Origin: Lachnospiraceae bacterium | Lineage (GTDB): Bacteria; Bacillota; Clostridia; Lachnospirales; Lachnospiraceae | Assembly: GCA_017623675.1 (NCBI GenBank) | Contig: JAGAOO010000055.1 | Span: 1 to 64,000 of the forward strand | DNA: 64,000 nt | Direction: 5' to 3' | In this document: piece after piece, positions 23,573 through 32,803 of the stretch | Position numbering within the stretch: position 1 is the first letter of the stretch | Layout of the letters: the number at the start of each line of letters is the position of its first letter | Position numbers and translations under genes: made by a program | Notes under the pieces: model-generated | Database searches by the model: none | Told to the model about the DNA's origin: nothing | Seen by the model: the letters and a program-made list of their open reading frames with translations, nothing else

Positions 23573-24253
23573 ATGCAGGATTCTGAAGGACAGGTGAAGC
23601 CGGCAGGAAAGCAATGGTTCATTCGGTGGTTGATTTATCTGGCAGGTATGGTGGTTCTGGCATTTGGTATCACCTTGAATACAAAAACCGGACTGGGTGT
23701 ATCACCTATTATTTCCATTGCATATAGTGTGTCACAGATATGGGAGTTGAATTTTGGTAACACCACACTTGCTCTATACTGTCTGCTGGTGGTGGCACAA
23801 TTTGTCATACGGAGAAAGAATCGCCGATGGACGGATTTGCTGCAGGTTCCGGTGGCACTGCTGGTTAGCCAATTGTTGAATTTGTTCGACTATTTGCTAG
23901 ATATTCAGTTGGCGTCCTTTTGGTGGAATCTGTTATTGTTAATCGCTGCAATCTTACTGACTGGGTTAGGTGTTGTACTATCCGTAAATATGAGATTGGT
24001 ACCCAATCCGGGAGACGGTATTGTACAGGCAATATCAGATGAAACCGGTAAAGGCTTGGGTTTAACCAAGAATCTGTTTGATGTTGGCTGTATTCTCTGC
24101 TCCGTTGCCATTGGACTCATATTTGCCGGAAAGCTGGTGGGGATTGGTCTTGGAACCATTCTTGCAGTACTCGGTGTAGGGAGGGCAGTTGCTTTATTTA
24201 ATCGATTATTGAAAGAAAATATGCTGCGGGCAGCAGGATTGGAGAAAAAATGA
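23573..24253 (+). CDS. YczE/YyaS/YitT-type membrane protein
   Basis: A 226-residue protein. ATG 23573 is eight bases after AAGGAG; upstream in-frame ATGs at 23519 and 23543 overlap the hairpin or lack a site. Five to six hydrophobic helices are seen, starting WLIYLAGMVVLAFGITLNTKTGLGVSP, with the conserved NTKTGLGVSP loop and PNPGDGIVQAI. This pattern is the YczE-like/DUF6198 family, of unknown function. The stop overlaps the next gene's ATG by four bases, suggesting coupled translation with a tRNA-modifying enzyme, probably without functional meaning. Confidence 0.85.
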   Translation: MQDSEGQVKPAGKQWFIRWLIYLAGMVVLAFGITLNTKTGLGVSPIISIAYSVSQIWELNFGNTTLALYCLLVVAQFVIRRKNRRWTDLLQVPVALLVSQLLNLFDYLLDIQLASFWWNLLLLIAAILLTGLGVVLSVNMRLVPNPGDGIVQAISDETGKGLGLTKNLFDVGCILCSVAIGLIFAGKLVGIGLGTILAVLGVGRAVALFNRLLKENMLRAAGLEKK

Positions 24254-25260
24254 ACATTTACTTTGCCCCAATGGAGGGGATTACAGGTTATATATTTCGA
24301 AATGCCGTGCAACGTCATTTCCCTTATATAGATAAATACTATGCTCCGTTTATTCAACCGAATCCCAAACGGGTATTTGTGCCAAAGGAAGAACGGGACA
24401 TTTTACCGGAGCATAATGAGGGTATACCATTAGTACCTCAGGTATTAACTTGTAGTGCAGATGGTTTTATACGGGCAGGACATGCGTTAGAAGACTATGG
24501 ATATCAGGAAGTGAATCTGAATCTGGGCTGTCCTTCCGGCACTGTGGTTTCCAAAGGAAAAGGTGCGGGAATGTTGGCAGATAGTGAAAGGTTGAAAGCG
24601 TTCTTTGAGGAAGTGTTTTCAGCAGATTGGAAAGCAAAAATCACCGTAAAGACCAGGTTAGGCTTGACGGAGAAAGATGATTTTACTGAATTAATGGAGG
24701 TATTTCAATCCTTTCCCATTGATGAATTGACCATTCATGCCAGATATCGAACGGACTTTTATAAGGGTCAGCCCCGAATGGAAGAATTTAAATCTGCACT
24801 AGCGGTAGTGGAAGGTCGAAAGACAAACCCGGCATTAGAGAAAATGGTTTCATCCACAATGGGAATCTGTTACAATGGTAATATATTTACGAAAGCAGAT
24901 TATAATCGGTTGATAGCTGATTATCAGAGTCCGGTATTCAAAAGCGTAATGCTGGGACGCGGTTTGCTGGCAAATCCCGCATTGGCACGGGAAATCAAGG
25001 GCGGTGCTGTATTGGAGAAAGAAGAGCTTCGTAGTTTTCATGATGATATCCTGGACAGTTACTGTCAATTGAACTTTGGGGAGAAAAATACAATTTTTAA
25101 AATGAAGGAATTATGGAATTATTGGGGAACTGTCTTTATGAATGTTCCGAAAGAATTAAAGAAAATTCGAAAAGCGGAACGGTTTTCAGAGTATATTCCG
25201 GCAGTTGATGCCTTGTTTCGGGATGGAGAATTAACAGAATCTCGAAGTTATCAGCCATGA
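24250..25260 (+). CDS. tRNA-dihydrouridine synthase family protein
   Basis: A 336-residue flavoenzyme of the Dus superfamily (COG0042). The N-terminus FAPMEGITGYIFRNAV is the conserved FMN-binding start, followed by EVNLNLGCPSGTVVSKGKGAGM with the catalytic Cys in GCPS, and KITVKTRLGL. It reduces uridines to dihydrouridine in tRNA with NADPH. It is distinct from the DusB-like enzyme at 49523-50518, so the genome has at least two Dus proteins. This one has a longer, more divergent C-terminus. It overlaps the membrane-protein gene upstream by four bases. Confidence 0.9.
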   Translation: MNIYFAPMEGITGYIFRNAVQRHFPYIDKYYAPFIQPNPKRVFVPKEERDILPEHNEGIPLVPQVLTCSADGFIRAGHALEDYGYQEVNLNLGCPSGTVVSKGKGAGMLADSERLKAFFEEVFSADWKAKITVKTRLGLTEKDDFTELMEVFQSFPIDELTIHARYRTDFYKGQPRMEEFKSALAVVEGRKTNPALEKMVSSTMGICYNGNIFTKADYNRLIADYQSPVFKSVMLGRGLLANPALAREIKGGAVLEKEELRSFHDDILDSYCQLNFGEKNTIFKMKELWNYWGTVFMNVPKELKKIRKAERFSEYIPAVDALFRDGELTESRSYQP

Positions 25261-25282
25261 GAAGAAGGAGAGGAAAGAACAA

Positions 25283-26953
25283 ATGGTAAGTAATGAAAAG
25301 TTGAAGCCGAAGCTGTTTTCGGTAATGAAGAATTATTCCAAAGAACAATTTGGAAAAGATGTTGTAGCAGGAATCATAGTTGCGATTATAGCGCTACCGC
25401 TATCCATTGCACTGGCATTGGCATCCGGTGTTGGACCGGAGCAGGGTATTTATACCGCTATCATTGCCGGATTTCTGATTTCATTGCTGGGAGGCAGCCG
25501 GGTACAGATTGCCGGACCAACAGCGGCATTCGCAACCATTGTAGCAGGAATTGTTGCAAAAAATGGTATGGATGGACTGATACTGGCGACCATACTGGCT
25601 GGTGTAATGTTGATTATCATGGGACTTTGCCGGTTTGGTTCATTGATTAAGTATATTCCATATACCATTACGACAGGATTTACGGCAGGTATTGCAGTTA
25701 CCATAGTGATTGGCCAGTTGAAGGATTTCTTTGGGGTAACCTATCCGGCGGATGTAAAACCAATCGAGACCATGGAGAAATTAGAAGCGTTATTTGAGAA
25801 TTTCAGTACATGGAACTGGCAGGCAGTGGTAGTAGGTGTTGTTTGTCTGGCTATTCTGATTCTATGGCCATTTGTGACGGAAAAGATTCCCGGCTCTCTG
25901 ATAGCCGTTTTAGTGGGAATTGGTATGGTGAAGCTGTTACATATGGATGTAAATACCATAGGTGACTTATATACCATTAGCAACAAATTGCCAAGCTTGC
26001 ATATACCGAGCTTTACCTTTGCCAGTATAAAGGCGGTTTGGTCAGATGCCTTTACGATAGCTATTTTGGCAGCAATTGAATCCCTGTTATCTTGTGTCGT
26101 AGCAGACAGTATGGTGAATTCCAGACATCGTTCCAATATGGAATTGATTGCACAGGGGGTTGGTAATATAGGCTCCGCCTTGTTTGGTGGTATTCCTGCA
26201 ACAGGAGCCATTGCAAGAACGGCAGCAAATGTAAAAAATGGTGGACGTACTCCCGTTTCAGGTATGGTTCATGCAATCGTACTGTTATTAATTCTGGTGA
26301 TTTTAATGCCATATGCAGCATTAATTCCAATGCCGACCATTGCAGCGATTTTGTTTATGGTAGCTTATAATATGTGTCAGTGGAAACCATTCACCCATCT
26401 GTTAAAAACGGCACCAAAGAGTGATATCATTGTATTGGTACTTACCTTTGTTCTTACCATTGTATTTGACCTTGTAGTTGCCATTGAAGTAGGCATGTTG
26501 TTAGCTTGCGTTCTGTTCCTGAAACGGATGAGTGAAGAAGGAAATATAAAGAGCTGGAAATATGAAGATGAAGATGATGACCCGGACCGTTTGGAATTAA
26601 GACAAGTACCAAAGCAGGTACGGGTGTATGAAATCACAGGACCATTATTCTTCGGTGTGGCTGACCGCCTGACTGAATTGGTGGTACATCCTGACACGAA
26701 ATGTCTGGTGCTTCGAATGAGAAGTGTTCCTGCTCTAGATGCTACGGCAATGCATACCATTGAGGATTTGTACGAAACATATCATAAGAAGGGTATTACA
26801 ATGGTATTTTCTCATGTAAATGAACAGCCAATGCGTACCATGGAAAAAGCTAAGTTTGTAGAACGGGTGGGAAGGGAAAACTTCTGTGACCATATAGATT
26901 CCGCCTTGGAAAGAGCCAATGAAATCATTACGGAAAAGGCGGAGGATAATTAA
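25283..26953 (+). CDS. SulP family anion transporter with STAS domain
   Basis: A 556-residue protein with AGGAGAGG upstream. The membrane part (about 25-420) begins DVVAGIIVAIIALPLSIALALASG and contains GLYTA-like QGIYTAIIAGFLISLLGGSR and IAGPTAAFATIVAGI, the SulP signature. The cytoplasmic C-terminus (about 440-545) is a STAS domain (VRVYEITGPLFFGVADRL, then SVPALDATAMHTI). These carriers exchange sulfate, bicarbonate or dicarboxylates. It is of normal length and complete. The last codons lie in a perfect palindrome shared with the convergent phosphatidyltransferase gene. Confidence 0.94.
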   Translation: MVSNEKLKPKLFSVMKNYSKEQFGKDVVAGIIVAIIALPLSIALALASGVGPEQGIYTAIIAGFLISLLGGSRVQIAGPTAAFATIVAGIVAKNGMDGLILATILAGVMLIIMGLCRFGSLIKYIPYTITTGFTAGIAVTIVIGQLKDFFGVTYPADVKPIETMEKLEALFENFSTWNWQAVVVGVVCLAILILWPFVTEKIPGSLIAVLVGIGMVKLLHMDVNTIGDLYTISNKLPSLHIPSFTFASIKAVWSDAFTIAILAAIESLLSCVVADSMVNSRHRSNMELIAQGVGNIGSALFGGIPATGAIARTAANVKNGGRTPVSGMVHAIVLLLILVILMPYAALIPMPTIAAILFMVAYNMCQWKPFTHLLKTAPKSDIIVLVLTFVLTIVFDLVVAIEVGMLLACVLFLKRMSEEGNIKSWKYEDEDDDPDRLELRQVPKQVRVYEITGPLFFGVADRLTELVVHPDTKCLVLRMRSVPALDATAMHTIEDLYETYHKKGITMVFSHVNEQPMRTMEKAKFVERVGRENFCDHIDSALERANEIITEKAEDN

Positions 26954-26963
26954 TTATCCTCCG
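26940..26963. terminator. 24-base perfect palindrome spanning two convergent stop codons
   Basis: Half-site CGGAGGATAATT (26940-26951) followed by its exact reverse complement to 26963. The stop codons of the SulP gene (26951-26953) and the minus-strand phosphatidyltransferase (26950-26952) both lie in its centre, and T-rich DNA follows. It probably terminates both transcripts. Confidence 0.7.
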
Positions 26964-27567
26964 TCTCCTTATTATCTGTGTCCGAAAACCGTTTGGAATT
27001 TAGATGCCAGAACATTCTTACATACATAAACAAGCTGCCCAGCAGACCTACACCACAAATAATCAATAAGATATTGATGGCAATAACCGGCATATTGGGG
27101 AATAGTACCAATGCAATGAAAACAACAAATACTATAGTTGTACAGACCTTGCCATACCATTGGGCAGAATCCCATATCTTTTTGTTTTTACGAAAGGTCC
27201 CGTATAAGGCCATGAACATCATACAGAGTTCTTTTACAACCAAAATCGCAAACACATATATCATTTGTGGTATTTTCCAACAAAGACAGAAACCAATGGT
27301 AATATGGGTCAGCTTGTCTGCTACCGGATCCAGTGCTTTTCCGAAATCAGAAATCATGTTGAACTTCCGGGCAATTTTGCCGTCAATTAAATCGGTAAGT
27401 GCAGAGACAGCCAGAACAAGCGTGGCTCTTAAATATTCCCAGTTTGAATCAGCATTTAAGTAAAGGATGACAAATGCTGGTAATAGTACGATTCGGAATA
27501 TACTAAGTATATTGGGAATGGTTATAATTTTGTCTTTATATGGAGAATCCATATTGTCGTTATTCAT
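26950..27567 (-). CDS. pgsA: CDP-alcohol phosphatidyltransferase (phosphatidylglycerophosphate synthase-like)
   Basis: A 205-residue membrane protein with about five helices. The catalytic motif D-x2-DG-x2-AR-x8-G-x3-D-x3-D is complete: Asp59, Asp62-Gly63, Ala66-Arg67, Gly76, Asp80 and Asp84. It moves a phosphatidyl group from CDP-diacylglycerol to an alcohol, most often glycerol-3-phosphate in phosphatidylglycerol synthesis. The family also includes cardiolipin and inositol enzymes, so the exact acceptor is probable, not proven. It lies just downstream of trpS on the same strand, 17 bases apart, and may share its transcript. Confidence 0.85.
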   Translation of the reverse strand: MNNDNMDSPYKDKIITIPNILSIFRIVLLPAFVILYLNADSNWEYLRATLVLAVSALTDLIDGKIARKFNMISDFGKALDPVADKLTHITIGFCLCWKIPQMIYVFAILVVKELCMMFMALYGTFRKNKKIWDSAQWYGKVCTTIVFVVFIALVLFPNMPVIAINILLIICGVGLLGSLFMYVRMFWHLNSKRFSDTDNKETEDN

Positions 27568-27584
27568 ATGCCCTCACGAATCCT

Positions 27585-28670
27585 TTATGAGTTATATTTC
27601 AACTGTTGTGCTTGAATTAATTCAGTATCATCAAAGTAATTAATGCGCATAGAAGCTTTTACCTCACTTAGTGTCTTGGCAGCTTCTTTTTGAGCAACAA
27701 TACTGCCCTGACAAAGAATTTCATAGATAGCAGGAATATCCTGTTCTAATTCCTTTCTTCTTGCACGAATTGGTGCCAGTTCCTGTTGCAAAACAGCGTT
27801 CAGGAACCGTTTTACCTTCATATCGCCCAGACCACCACGTTGATAGTGGGCTTTTAATTCATCTAGGTTTTTATATTCCGGCAGAAATTCTGCGAAATGT
27901 TCATCAGTTGCAAAAGCATCCAGATAAATAAATACAGTATTTCCTTCTAAATTGCCGGGATCACTGACCTTAATATGATTTGGGTCTGTATACATGCTAA
28001 ACACCTTCTGGCGTACATCTTCTTCAGAGTCAGACAAATAAATACAGTTTCCTAAAGACTTGCTCATTTTTGCCTTGCCATCGGTACCCGGCAGACGGGA
28101 ACAAATGGTGTTTTCCGGAATTAAAGCTTCCGGTTCAACAAGAGTTTCACCATAAACAGAATTGAATTTACGGACGATTTCCCGTGTCTGCTCCAGCATT
28201 GGAAGCTGATCCTCTCCAACGGGAACAGTTGTTGCCTTAAAAGCGGTAATATCCGCTGCCTGGCTGATCGGATAGGTGAAGAAACCAACAGGAATACTGG
28301 TTTCAAAATTTCTCATTTGAATCTCAGATTTCACAGTTGGATTACGCTGTAAGCGGGATACGGTTACCAGATTCATATAATAAAAGGATAATTCTGTTAA
28401 TTCCGGTACTTGTGACTGAATGAACAGATGAGACTTGGCAGGGTCTAAGCCGCAGGATAAATAATCCAGAGCAACCTCGATAATGTTTTCCCGAACCTTA
28501 TCCGGATTATCTGCATTATCAGTCAATGCCTGTGCATCTGCAATCATAATAAAAATTTTATCATATTCGCCGGAGTTTTGTAATTCCACCCGTCGTTTTA
28601 AAGAACCCACATAATGTCCTAAGTGTAATTTGCCGGTTGGACGGTCGCCGGTCAGAATAATTTTATCCAT
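27585..28670 (-). CDS. trpS: tryptophanyl-tRNA synthetase
   Basis: A 361-residue class I aminoacyl-tRNA synthetase. The HIGH-type motif is [11 protein letters not shown] and the KMSKS loop is [22 protein letters not shown] at the N-terminus and the conserved [14 protein letters not shown] are typical of TrpS. It attaches tryptophan to tRNA-Trp in the cytoplasm. The start is supported by GAGAGGA on the minus strand. No T-box leader could be found upstream, although many Firmicute trpS genes have one. It is slightly longer than the 330-residue B. subtilis type. Confidence 0.97.
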   Translation of the reverse strand: MDKIILTGDRPTGKLHLGHYVGSLKRRVELQNSGEYDKIFIMIADAQALTDNADNPDKVRENIIEVALDYLSCGLDPAKSHLFIQSQVPELTELSFYYMNLVTVSRLQRNPTVKSEIQMRNFETSIPVGFFTYPISQAADITAFKATTVPVGEDQLPMLEQTREIVRKFNSVYGETLVEPEALIPENTICSRLPGTDGKAKMSKSLGNCIYLSDSEEDVRQKVFSMYTDPNHIKVSDPGNLEGNTVFIYLDAFATDEHFAEFLPEYKNLDELKAHYQRGGLGDMKVKRFLNAVLQQELAPIRARRKELEQDIPAIYEILCQGSIVAQKEAAKTLSEVKASMRINYFDDTELIQAQQLKYNS

Positions 28671-28757
28671 AATTGAATAATTCCTCTCTTATCTTCATAA
28701 TCTAACCTCGATTATAAAAGGTATCCCTTGGTATGTCAAGGAAAAGGGGTGGAAGAT

Positions 28758-28772
28758 ATTCCCTGTGGGAAT
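28758..28772. repeat. ATTCCC-TGT-GGGAAT palindrome in the trpS divergent gap
   Basis: A perfect 6-bp inverted repeat about 90 bp upstream of trpS. It could be an operator for either divergent gene; function unknown. Confidence 0.3.
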
Positions 28773-28850
28773 GGGATACAGTTTCCTATATGATAGAAAA
28801 GAAAAGGAGTAAAAATAAAAAAAATATACATGATTTTTACAAAAAAATGA

Positions 28851-28879
28851 TAGACATTTGTTTATAAAAAATTTATACT
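28851..28879 (+). promoter_or_regulatory. promoter of the phospholipase-like gene
   Basis: TAGACA (28851-28856), 17-bp spacer, TATACT (28874-28879), 52 bp before the start codon in an AT-rich tract. Confidence 0.6.
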
Positions 28880-28931
28880 TACAGAAGAGGATAGAGAGAC
28901 AGGCTTAAATTAGTTACATGGAGGAAATGAC

Positions 28932-29501
28932 ATGAGAAAGAAAAGCCATTGGAGATTAGCGGATTATTTAATGGGTGATAATGAAAAGCCGGCAATTGAA
29001 TTGATGTTTAAGGTAGGAAGTGTGGCACCGGATTTTATGCTCCGTTCCATGATACAGGGTCACAGCTATGATACGACCAGTCATAGAGTGCATCGAAGAA
29101 TTATAAAACTGGAGGAGCGAGGTCGGTGGAACCTGATTTCTGCCTATCGACTGGGATATGTAACTCATTATCTGGCAGATTATTTTACAGCACCACATAA
29201 TATGCATGGGGAGTTTGGATTCAAAGCACACTGCTCCTTTGAAAAGCAGCAATCGCACATGCTGCGTGGACAATTAAGCCGACAAAGGGAATTAGCCAAG
29301 GAATATAATGAAGAATTGGATATAATGGAATATCTGGATGCCCTGCATGAGGAATATATGACACAGAGCCCGGAGGTGGAACGGGATTGTGATTATATTG
29401 TAAATGTTACAGAACAGGTGGTATATCATATGTTTACGCTGTTTAATGAGCGGCAACAGGAGCCGGAAGCTAAGTCATGGCTTCATCGTCTTACTGCTTA
29501 G
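28932..29501 (+). CDS. zinc-dependent phospholipase C-like protein
   Basis: A 189-residue protein with TGGAGG at the ribosome site. The pattern matches the zinc-dependent phospholipase C/S1-P1 nuclease fold: KVGSVAPDFM, GHSYDTTSHRVHRRI and RLGYVTHYLADYFTAPHN provide Asp/His ligands expected for a three-zinc site. Unlike secreted clostridial PLC it lacks a signal peptide and the C-terminal membrane-binding domain, so it is probably cytoplasmic and its substrate may not be phospholipid. Such short versions are common in Lachnospiraceae. It is transcribed alone between trpS (divergent) and a surface adhesin. Confidence 0.8.
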   Translation: MRKKSHWRLADYLMGDNEKPAIELMFKVGSVAPDFMLRSMIQGHSYDTTSHRVHRRIIKLEERGRWNLISAYRLGYVTHYLADYFTAPHNMHGEFGFKAHCSFEKQQSHMLRGQLSRQRELAKEYNEELDIMEYLDALHEEYMTQSPEVERDCDYIVNVTEQVVYHMFTLFNERQQEPEAKSWLHRLTA

Positions 29502-29835
29502 ATTTTATAATAAAAATATTTACAAATAATGTAAAGATGTGTATAATAAATGTACATGGATGAATTTCCAAAGTTTCAAGAAATCATTTTGTGCATTTAT
29601 TATCACATCTTTTATTGTTTATACGATTATTCAAAGACTTTTTCCCAATTAACGATTAATATCTTTGTTTTCTGATGTAACAATGAAAAGTTTCATTCTT
29701 TTTCGGATATCCCGAATGATTCCCGGTACAGATAGTAGGCAGAATGATTTCAGAAGGAGTGATGCCTATGTTTGGTGATTAGCGGAGTGGAGAGTAAGGA
29801 TAGAGAAATACAACGAAGAAGAAAGGAAATGAGAT
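29502..29835 (+). other. 334-base intergenic region: promoter and long leader of the thioester adhesin
   Basis: The stretch holds one near-consensus promoter (29519-29547) and about 280 bases of AT-rich leader before the adhesin start at 29836. A very short frame, ATG 29768 to TAG 29782 (MFGD) with AAGGAG eight bases before it, sits near the leader's 3' end. No other gene or strong hairpin was found. Confidence 0.5.
29519..29547 (+). promoter_or_regulatory. strong sigma-A promoter
   Basis: TTTACA (29519-29524), 17-bp spacer, TATAAT (29542-29547). It leaves a leader of roughly 280 bases before the adhesin gene, long enough for post-transcriptional control. Confidence 0.75.
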
Positions 29836-31428
29836 ATGAGAAAAACAGAATTGTGGAAACAAGGAATGATTATGCTTGTAGGAATTTTGGTAATTATTTT
29901 TACTGCATTTGTATGTATGGTGCAAGTGTATGGGAAAGTGCCGGTAAAGACAGAAGGAGAGAAGCCAAGCCATCGGGTGGCTACGGGAGAACGGATTTCC
30001 TGCTTAAATATGTGGGCGGCAGATGGTACAGCTTCCTCTGCACCTATGCGGATTTATTATAGTGAGACAGATGGAGGAATCGAAGCACCACAGGTCATTT
30101 ATGTAAGAGATTCCAATGTGAATACTGTCTTTTGTATCCGATATGGGTCGCAATTGTCAAGTGGTAACGGAATAGAAGCCTGTTCGGAAGCTGCATATCA
30201 GGGCTTAAACGATATGCAGAAAAAGGGAATTTCACAAGTACTTGGATGTGCAACCATGCGTTATGCTCCCAGAGATGGAGAAGGTGGGTATAATGTGATA
30301 AATACAGGAGCGTGTACCATGCAGAACTTCCGATTATATAATTCCACACAATTAATGATTTGGTATTACATTGACTTATATTCCGGTAATGTCGGTGGCG
30401 GTAATACAGGAGGAATTACGTGGGAAGGCGTGGTTCGTACCTGTCAGGCTGGCTGGGGAGACTTACAGGAATGTGAACGGATACGTGCTTCCATTGAAGG
30501 GCAGAAGGTCATCCCTTCTTTCTGTAGCGGGAATCAGGAAAATGCTTCTGCAATTGAATTAACTTATCATTCGGATACAGATACATATGAAATAGTGTTA
30601 ACGGATATAAATGGAGTTTTGAATGGCTATAATAATATAGAAGGAAATGGTATAGAATGTATTCCTTGCAATGCGGATGGTACTTATAATCCATCGGGTA
30701 ATTCTGTACTGCTTCGTACAGCCGGTGAGGTATCGGAAGAGGAAGCCGTAACAATGCATTGGCAACGAAGTTTCAACGGTGGCAGTGTACTATATCTTCG
30801 AAATCAATCAGAGCCACAGGACCTAGCATTTTTTCAGGGAACGGTTGAAGAAGAAGTTCATGGGTATTTGAAGGTTTTTACAGAGCATCGGCCAACTGTT
30901 GAGATAGTGAAACAGGATGGAGATACACAGGAACTATTGTCGGGAGTAGATTTGCAATTATGGGAGGAAGATACCTTGGTGGCAGAGTGGACAACAACCG
31001 CCGAGGCTTATAGCCTGCAACTACAAGTCGGACATACCTATCGCTTACATGAAGTAAGACCCGGGGAAGGCTATGAACAGGCAGAGGACATCATCTTCGC
31101 TGTTGCAGATTCAACCCGGGTTCAAAGCATCATTATGGAGAATTATAAGATTGAAATTCCGCCAACGACGGAAACACCGCCTACAACAGAGGAAGTCCCA
31201 CCTACAACGGAGGAGGTGCCAACGACAGAAACGACAACAACGGAAGCACGTTTGAAAGAGGATGATTCTACAGAGATAACCACTGAAAGAGCCACAGCGG
31301 TAGCAGGTGCTTATATGGAAAGAGAAATGCAGACTCCGATAACCGGAGATTCGGCACTTCCATCTCTATGCTTTGCTGGTTTTCTTATCAGTGGAGTCTT
31401 ATTTTCAACAATATGGAAAAAGAAATAA
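29836..31428 (+). CDS. thioester-domain surface adhesin, sortase-anchored
   Basis: A 530-residue wall protein. Residues 10-32 form a signal/anchor helix. The thioester domain has VFCIRYG (Cys100) and STQLMIWYYI (Gln172); these two residues form the internal Cys-Gln thioester that lets TED adhesins bind host surfaces covalently. A SpaA/Cna-B-like domain follows (about 350-430, VEIVKQDGDTQELLSGVDL). A Pro/Thr/Glu stalk with short repeats (PPTTEEV) comes next, and the C-terminus has TPITGD (500-505), a hydrophobic segment and KKK, an LPxTG-like sorting signal of the PxTGD kind seen in Clostridia. It is transcribed alone behind a long leader. Extra cysteines near 116, 138 and 160 may form disulfides. 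Host target unknown. Confidence 0.88.
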   Translation: MRKTELWKQGMIMLVGILVIIFTAFVCMVQVYGKVPVKTEGEKPSHRVATGERISCLNMWAADGTASSAPMRIYYSETDGGIEAPQVIYVRDSNVNTVFCIRYGSQLSSGNGIEACSEAAYQGLNDMQKKGISQVLGCATMRYAPRDGEGGYNVINTGACTMQNFRLYNSTQLMIWYYIDLYSGNVGGGNTGGITWEGVVRTCQAGWGDLQECERIRASIEGQKVIPSFCSGNQENASAIELTYHSDTDTYEIVLTDINGVLNGYNNIEGNGIECIPCNADGTYNPSGNSVLLRTAGEVSEEEAVTMHWQRSFNGGSVLYLRNQSEPQDLAFFQGTVEEEVHGYLKVFTEHRPTVEIVKQDGDTQELLSGVDLQLWEEDTLVAEWTTTAEAYSLQLQVGHTYRLHEVRPGEGYEQAEDIIFAVADSTRVQSIIMENYKIEIPPTTETPPTTEEVPPTTEEVPTTETTTTEARLKEDDSTEITTERATAVAGAYMEREMQTPITGDSALPSLCFAGFLISGVLFSTIWKKK

Positions 31429-31477
31429 AAGAACAGATAAAAAATGAATAAAATCCGTAAGAAAAGAGTTGTGAGAC

Positions 31478-31507
31478 TTGACAGACTTTACCATTGCGTG
31501 ATAGCAT
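31478..31507 (+). promoter_or_regulatory. putative promoter of the DUF368 gene
   Basis: TTGACA (31478-31483), 18-bp spacer, TAGCAT (31502-31507), about 47 bases before the start codon. Confidence 0.5.
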
Positions 31508-31553
31508 TTCACACAGTTAATATTGTTTCAAGAATGAGAAAGGAAATTAGGCA

Positions 31554-32474
31554 ATGATAATGAAAATTTTAGGTGGATTCCTGATGGCATTGGCGGATAG
31601 CGTGCCTGGGGTATCCGGGGGAACAATCGCATTTATATTAGGTTTATATGATGATTTTATTAATTCGCTGAATAATATTATCAGTAAAGATAAGGAAAAG
31701 CGAAAGAAAGCGTTTTTCTTTTTAGTAAAGCTTGGTATCGGATGGGTTGCTGGTATGGCACTGGCAGCAATTGTAATTACCAGTTTATTTGAACGGTATA
31801 TTTATCAGATTAGTTCCTTATTTATTGGATTTATCCTGTTTGCCATTCCGTTAATTATTATGCAGGAAAAAGATTCCTTTAAGGGAAAATACATAAATAG
31901 TGTATTTTCCCTTTTGGGGATTGCTTTAGTAGTAGCGATTACTTATTTTTCCAAGCACGCATTTATGAAAGGAACTGTTGATCTTCGCATGTCAAACTTA
32001 ACGGTTGGTTTGTGTATTTACTTGTTTGTAGCTGCCATGTGTGCGATTTCGGCTATGGTATTGCCGGGAATTTCCGGTTCAACATTGATGCTGGTTTTTG
32101 GAATTTATCAGCCGATTATGTTTGCAATTAAAGGATTTTTAACTATGGATTTTGCATATATACCGGCATTATGTATCTTTGGATGTGGTATCCTGGCAGG
32201 AATTTTTACGGTGGTAAAGGGCTTGCGATATGGTCTGGAAAAGCATCGTAGTGCCATGATGTATTTTATCGTAGGAATGATGATTGGTTCCTTCTATGCG
32301 ATTATTATGGGACCAACTGCAATCAGTAATCCGGTAGAACCGCTGTCGTGGAAAACTTTTGGGTTTGTATTTTTTGTTGCAGGTGGTATTATTATTCTAG
32401 GTTTACAGGCATTACAGAATGTATTTGAAAAGAAAGAAAAGAAGGAAGTTACAAAGAAGGAAGAGTCAAAGTAA
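31554..32474 (+). CDS. DUF368 (PopT-type) polyprenyl-phosphate transporter
   Basis: A 306-residue membrane protein with AAAGGAAA upstream. It starts [21 protein letters not shown] and has a second PGISGST repeat near residue 180, the inverted-repeat signature of DUF368. About 8 helices and a Lys/Glu-rich tail are present. DUF368 proteins (PopT) return undecaprenyl phosphate from the outer to the inner leaflet, supplying cell-wall synthesis, together with or instead of DedA-type UptA. The gatCAB operon follows after 29 bases, probably on the same or a nearby transcript. Length and motifs are ordinary. Confidence 0.9.
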   Translation: MIMKILGGFLMALADSVPGVSGGTIAFILGLYDDFINSLNNIISKDKEKRKKAFFFLVKLGIGWVAGMALAAIVITSLFERYIYQISSLFIGFILFAIPLIIMQEKDSFKGKYINSVFSLLGIALVVAITYFSKHAFMKGTVDLRMSNLTVGLCIYLFVAAMCAISAMVLPGISGSTLMLVFGIYQPIMFAIKGFLTMDFAYIPALCIFGCGILAGIFTVVKGLRYGLEKHRSAMMYFIVGMMIGSFYAIIMGPTAISNPVEPLSWKTFGFVFFVAGGIIILGLQALQNVFEKKEKKEVTKKEESK

Positions 32475-32503
32475 CATTCCGGCAGTATAAGGAGGCGGAT
32501 TTG

Positions 32504-32791
32504 ATGACGATAACAGATGAAACAATTGAGTATGTTGGTATTCTTGCGAAGCTGGAGCTTTCGGATGAGGAGAAAGAGCAGGCTAAAAAGGATATGAGCG
32601 ATATGCTGGCTTATGTAGGAAAGTTAAATGAATTAGATACAGATGGTGTTGAACCAATGAGTCATACCTTTGATGTTCACAATGTATTTCGAGAAGATGT
32701 AGTAACCAATGGGGATGACCGGGAGAATATGATTTTGAATGCACCGGAGAAGAAAGACGGATGCTACAAGGTTCCGAAGACATTTGACTAA
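32504..32791 (+). CDS. gatC: aspartyl/glutamyl-tRNA amidotransferase subunit C
   Basis: A 95-residue protein; ATG 32504 is eight bases after GGAGG (32491-32495), and an in-frame TTG at 32501 is less likely. The sequence [13 protein letters not shown], then [12 protein letters not shown] and a C-terminal [19 protein letters not shown], is the GatC pattern. It stabilises the GatA-GatB interface of the complex that amidates Glu-tRNA(Gln) and Asp-tRNA(Asn). First gene of gatCAB. Confidence 0.96.
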   Translation: MTITDETIEYVGILAKLELSDEEKEQAKKDMSDMLAYVGKLNELDTDGVEPMSHTFDVHNVFREDVVTNGDDRENMILNAPEKKDGCYKVPKTFD

Positions 32792-32803
32792 GGAGGGAAA
32801 AGA

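Noticed and set aside
28671-28931. T-box leader for trpS
   Set aside because: No T-box consensus (AGGGTGGNACCGCG) is found on the minus strand upstream of trpS, so control by a T-box is not supported.
29772-30062. 96-residue frame overlapping the adhesin start
   Set aside because: It lies in another frame of the adhesin gene, has Cys/Arg-rich nonsense composition and no family features.
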